The notes under the pieces were generated by a model. That model worked only from the letters and a program-made list of their open reading frames with translations, did no database searches and was not told the DNA's origin. From contig JABDPL010000231.1 of NCBI GenBank assembly GCA_013042825.1, forward strand, positions 1 through 6,815: 6,815 nucleotides of DNA, given 5' to 3'. Of the stretch, positions 6,124 to 6,815 are shown in pieces. Position numbers and translations under genes: made by a program. This DNA is from Flavobacteriaceae bacterium (lineage in GTDB: Bacteria; Bacteroidota; Bacteroidia; Flavobacteriales; Flavobacteriaceae). Within the stretch, counting starts at the first letter, position 1. Every line of letters starts with the position of its first letter.

Positions 6124-6815
6124 ATGATAGAAAAGATTCAAATAGTTAAGCAGCGTTTCGATGAGGTCAACGACCTGATCATCCAACCGGAGATCATTGC
6201 CGATCAGAAACGCTACATCAAATTAAATAAAGAATATAAGGATCTGCGTGCCGTCATGGAAAAGGGCGAGGTATATGAGACCTTGTTAAACAACATAGCC
6301 GAAGCTGAAGAGATCATCGCAGACGGCTCGGATGAGGAAATGGTTGAGATGGCCAAGATGGAACTGGATGAAGCTCGTGCAAAGATTCCTGAACTTGAGG
6401 AGGAGATTCGGTTCATGCTGATCCCCAGAGACCCCGATGATGGAAAAGACGCGGTAGTAGAGATTCGTGCAGGAACAGGTGGTGATGAAGCGAGTATTTT
6501 TGCAGGTGACCTGTATCGAATGTACACCAAGTATTGTGAGAGCAAAGGATGGAAATTAAGTCTTGTGGATTTCAATGAAGGAACTTCCGGCGGATTCAAG
6601 GAGATCATCTTTGAGGTTTCAGGTGAAGAAGTTTACGGAACTTTGAAATTTGAAGCCGGGGTGCATCGTGTTCAACGAGTTCCTCAAACCGAAACCCAGG
6701 GGCGTGTTCATACCTCGGCAGCTACGGTCATGGTTTTACCCGAGGCCGAAGAATTCGATGTTGACCTGGATATGCAGGATGTTCGAATCGAACGAACTAC
6801 ATCTACAGGTCCGGG
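6124..6815 (+). CDS. prfA: Peptide chain release factor 1, 3' part cut by window edge
   Basis: RF1 reads UAA and UAG stop codons in the ribosomal A site and triggers release of the finished protein. About 230 of some 357 residues are present. The helical N-terminal domain (about 1-95) is followed by the RF1 signature VEIRAGTGGDEASIFAGDLY (112-131); RF2 differs there. HRVQRVPQT (181-189) carries the stop-codon-reading tripeptide PxT as PQT at 187-189 (PAT in E. coli), which again marks RF1, not RF2. The window ends after TSTGP plus two bases of a glycine codon, exactly where the peptidyl-hydrolysis motif GGQ should begin (about 231-233). The ATG at 6124 matches the family N-terminus. No Shine-Dalgarno is apparent at normal spacing. 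Confidence 0.96.
   Translation, partial: MIEKIQIVKQRFDEVNDLIIQPEIIADQKRYIKLNKEYKDLRAVMEKGEVYETLLNNIAEAEEIIADGSDEEMVEMAKMELDEARAKIPELEEEIRFMLIPRDPDDGKDAVVEIRAGTGGDEASIFAGDLYRMYTKYCESKGWKLSLVDFNEGTSGGFKEIIFEVSGEEVYGTLKFEAGVHRVQRVPQTETQGRVHTSAATVMVLPEAEEFDVDLDMQDVRIERTTSTGP

Noticed and set aside
6213..6608. Minus-strand 131-residue frame within prfA
   Set aside because: It is rich in Ser and lies opposite the intact, strongly conserved RF1 frame.

Overview
The window is a housekeeping segment of a Bacteroidota chromosome, most likely from the Flavobacteriaceae. Three things suggest this: type II and type III glutamine synthetases encoded side by side, a PurM of the longer Bacteroidota form, and upstream regions that carry the Bacteroidota -7 promoter element (TAnnTTTG) but no convincing Shine-Dalgarno sequences. 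Base composition and codon use look even throughout. There is no sign of an insertion sequence, phage, CRISPR array, tRNA or rRNA.

Left part (1-3211): the 5' part of a GSII-type glutamine synthetase gene on the minus strand, cut by the window edge, is divergent from a complete GSIII gene (glnN). The 221-base gap between them holds a perfect -7 element for each direction. Almost midway between these lies a perfect 8+8 inverted repeat (TACCCCTA / TAGGGGTA), with a second, shorter palindrome beside it. This looks like a shared nitrogen-control region for two enzymes that make glutamine from glutamate, ammonium and ATP.

Middle (3212-4491): about 575 bases contain only a 45-codon reading frame for a small exported peptide, with its own promoter-like element and a terminator-like hairpin downstream. 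A gene for a secreted outer-membrane beta-barrel protein follows.

Right part (4492-6815): purM (purine synthesis) has its own -7 element. It is followed tail to tail, 6 bases away, by a minus-strand gene for a 95-residue membrane protein. The window ends inside prfA (release factor 1), two bases into the first glycine codon of what should be the GGQ motif.

The region is mostly ordinary core genome. The parts worth a second look are the central palindrome of the glutamine synthetase control region, the small exported peptide gene, the stand-alone barrel protein and the small membrane gene between purM and prfA. I did not find an obviously new multi-gene system.
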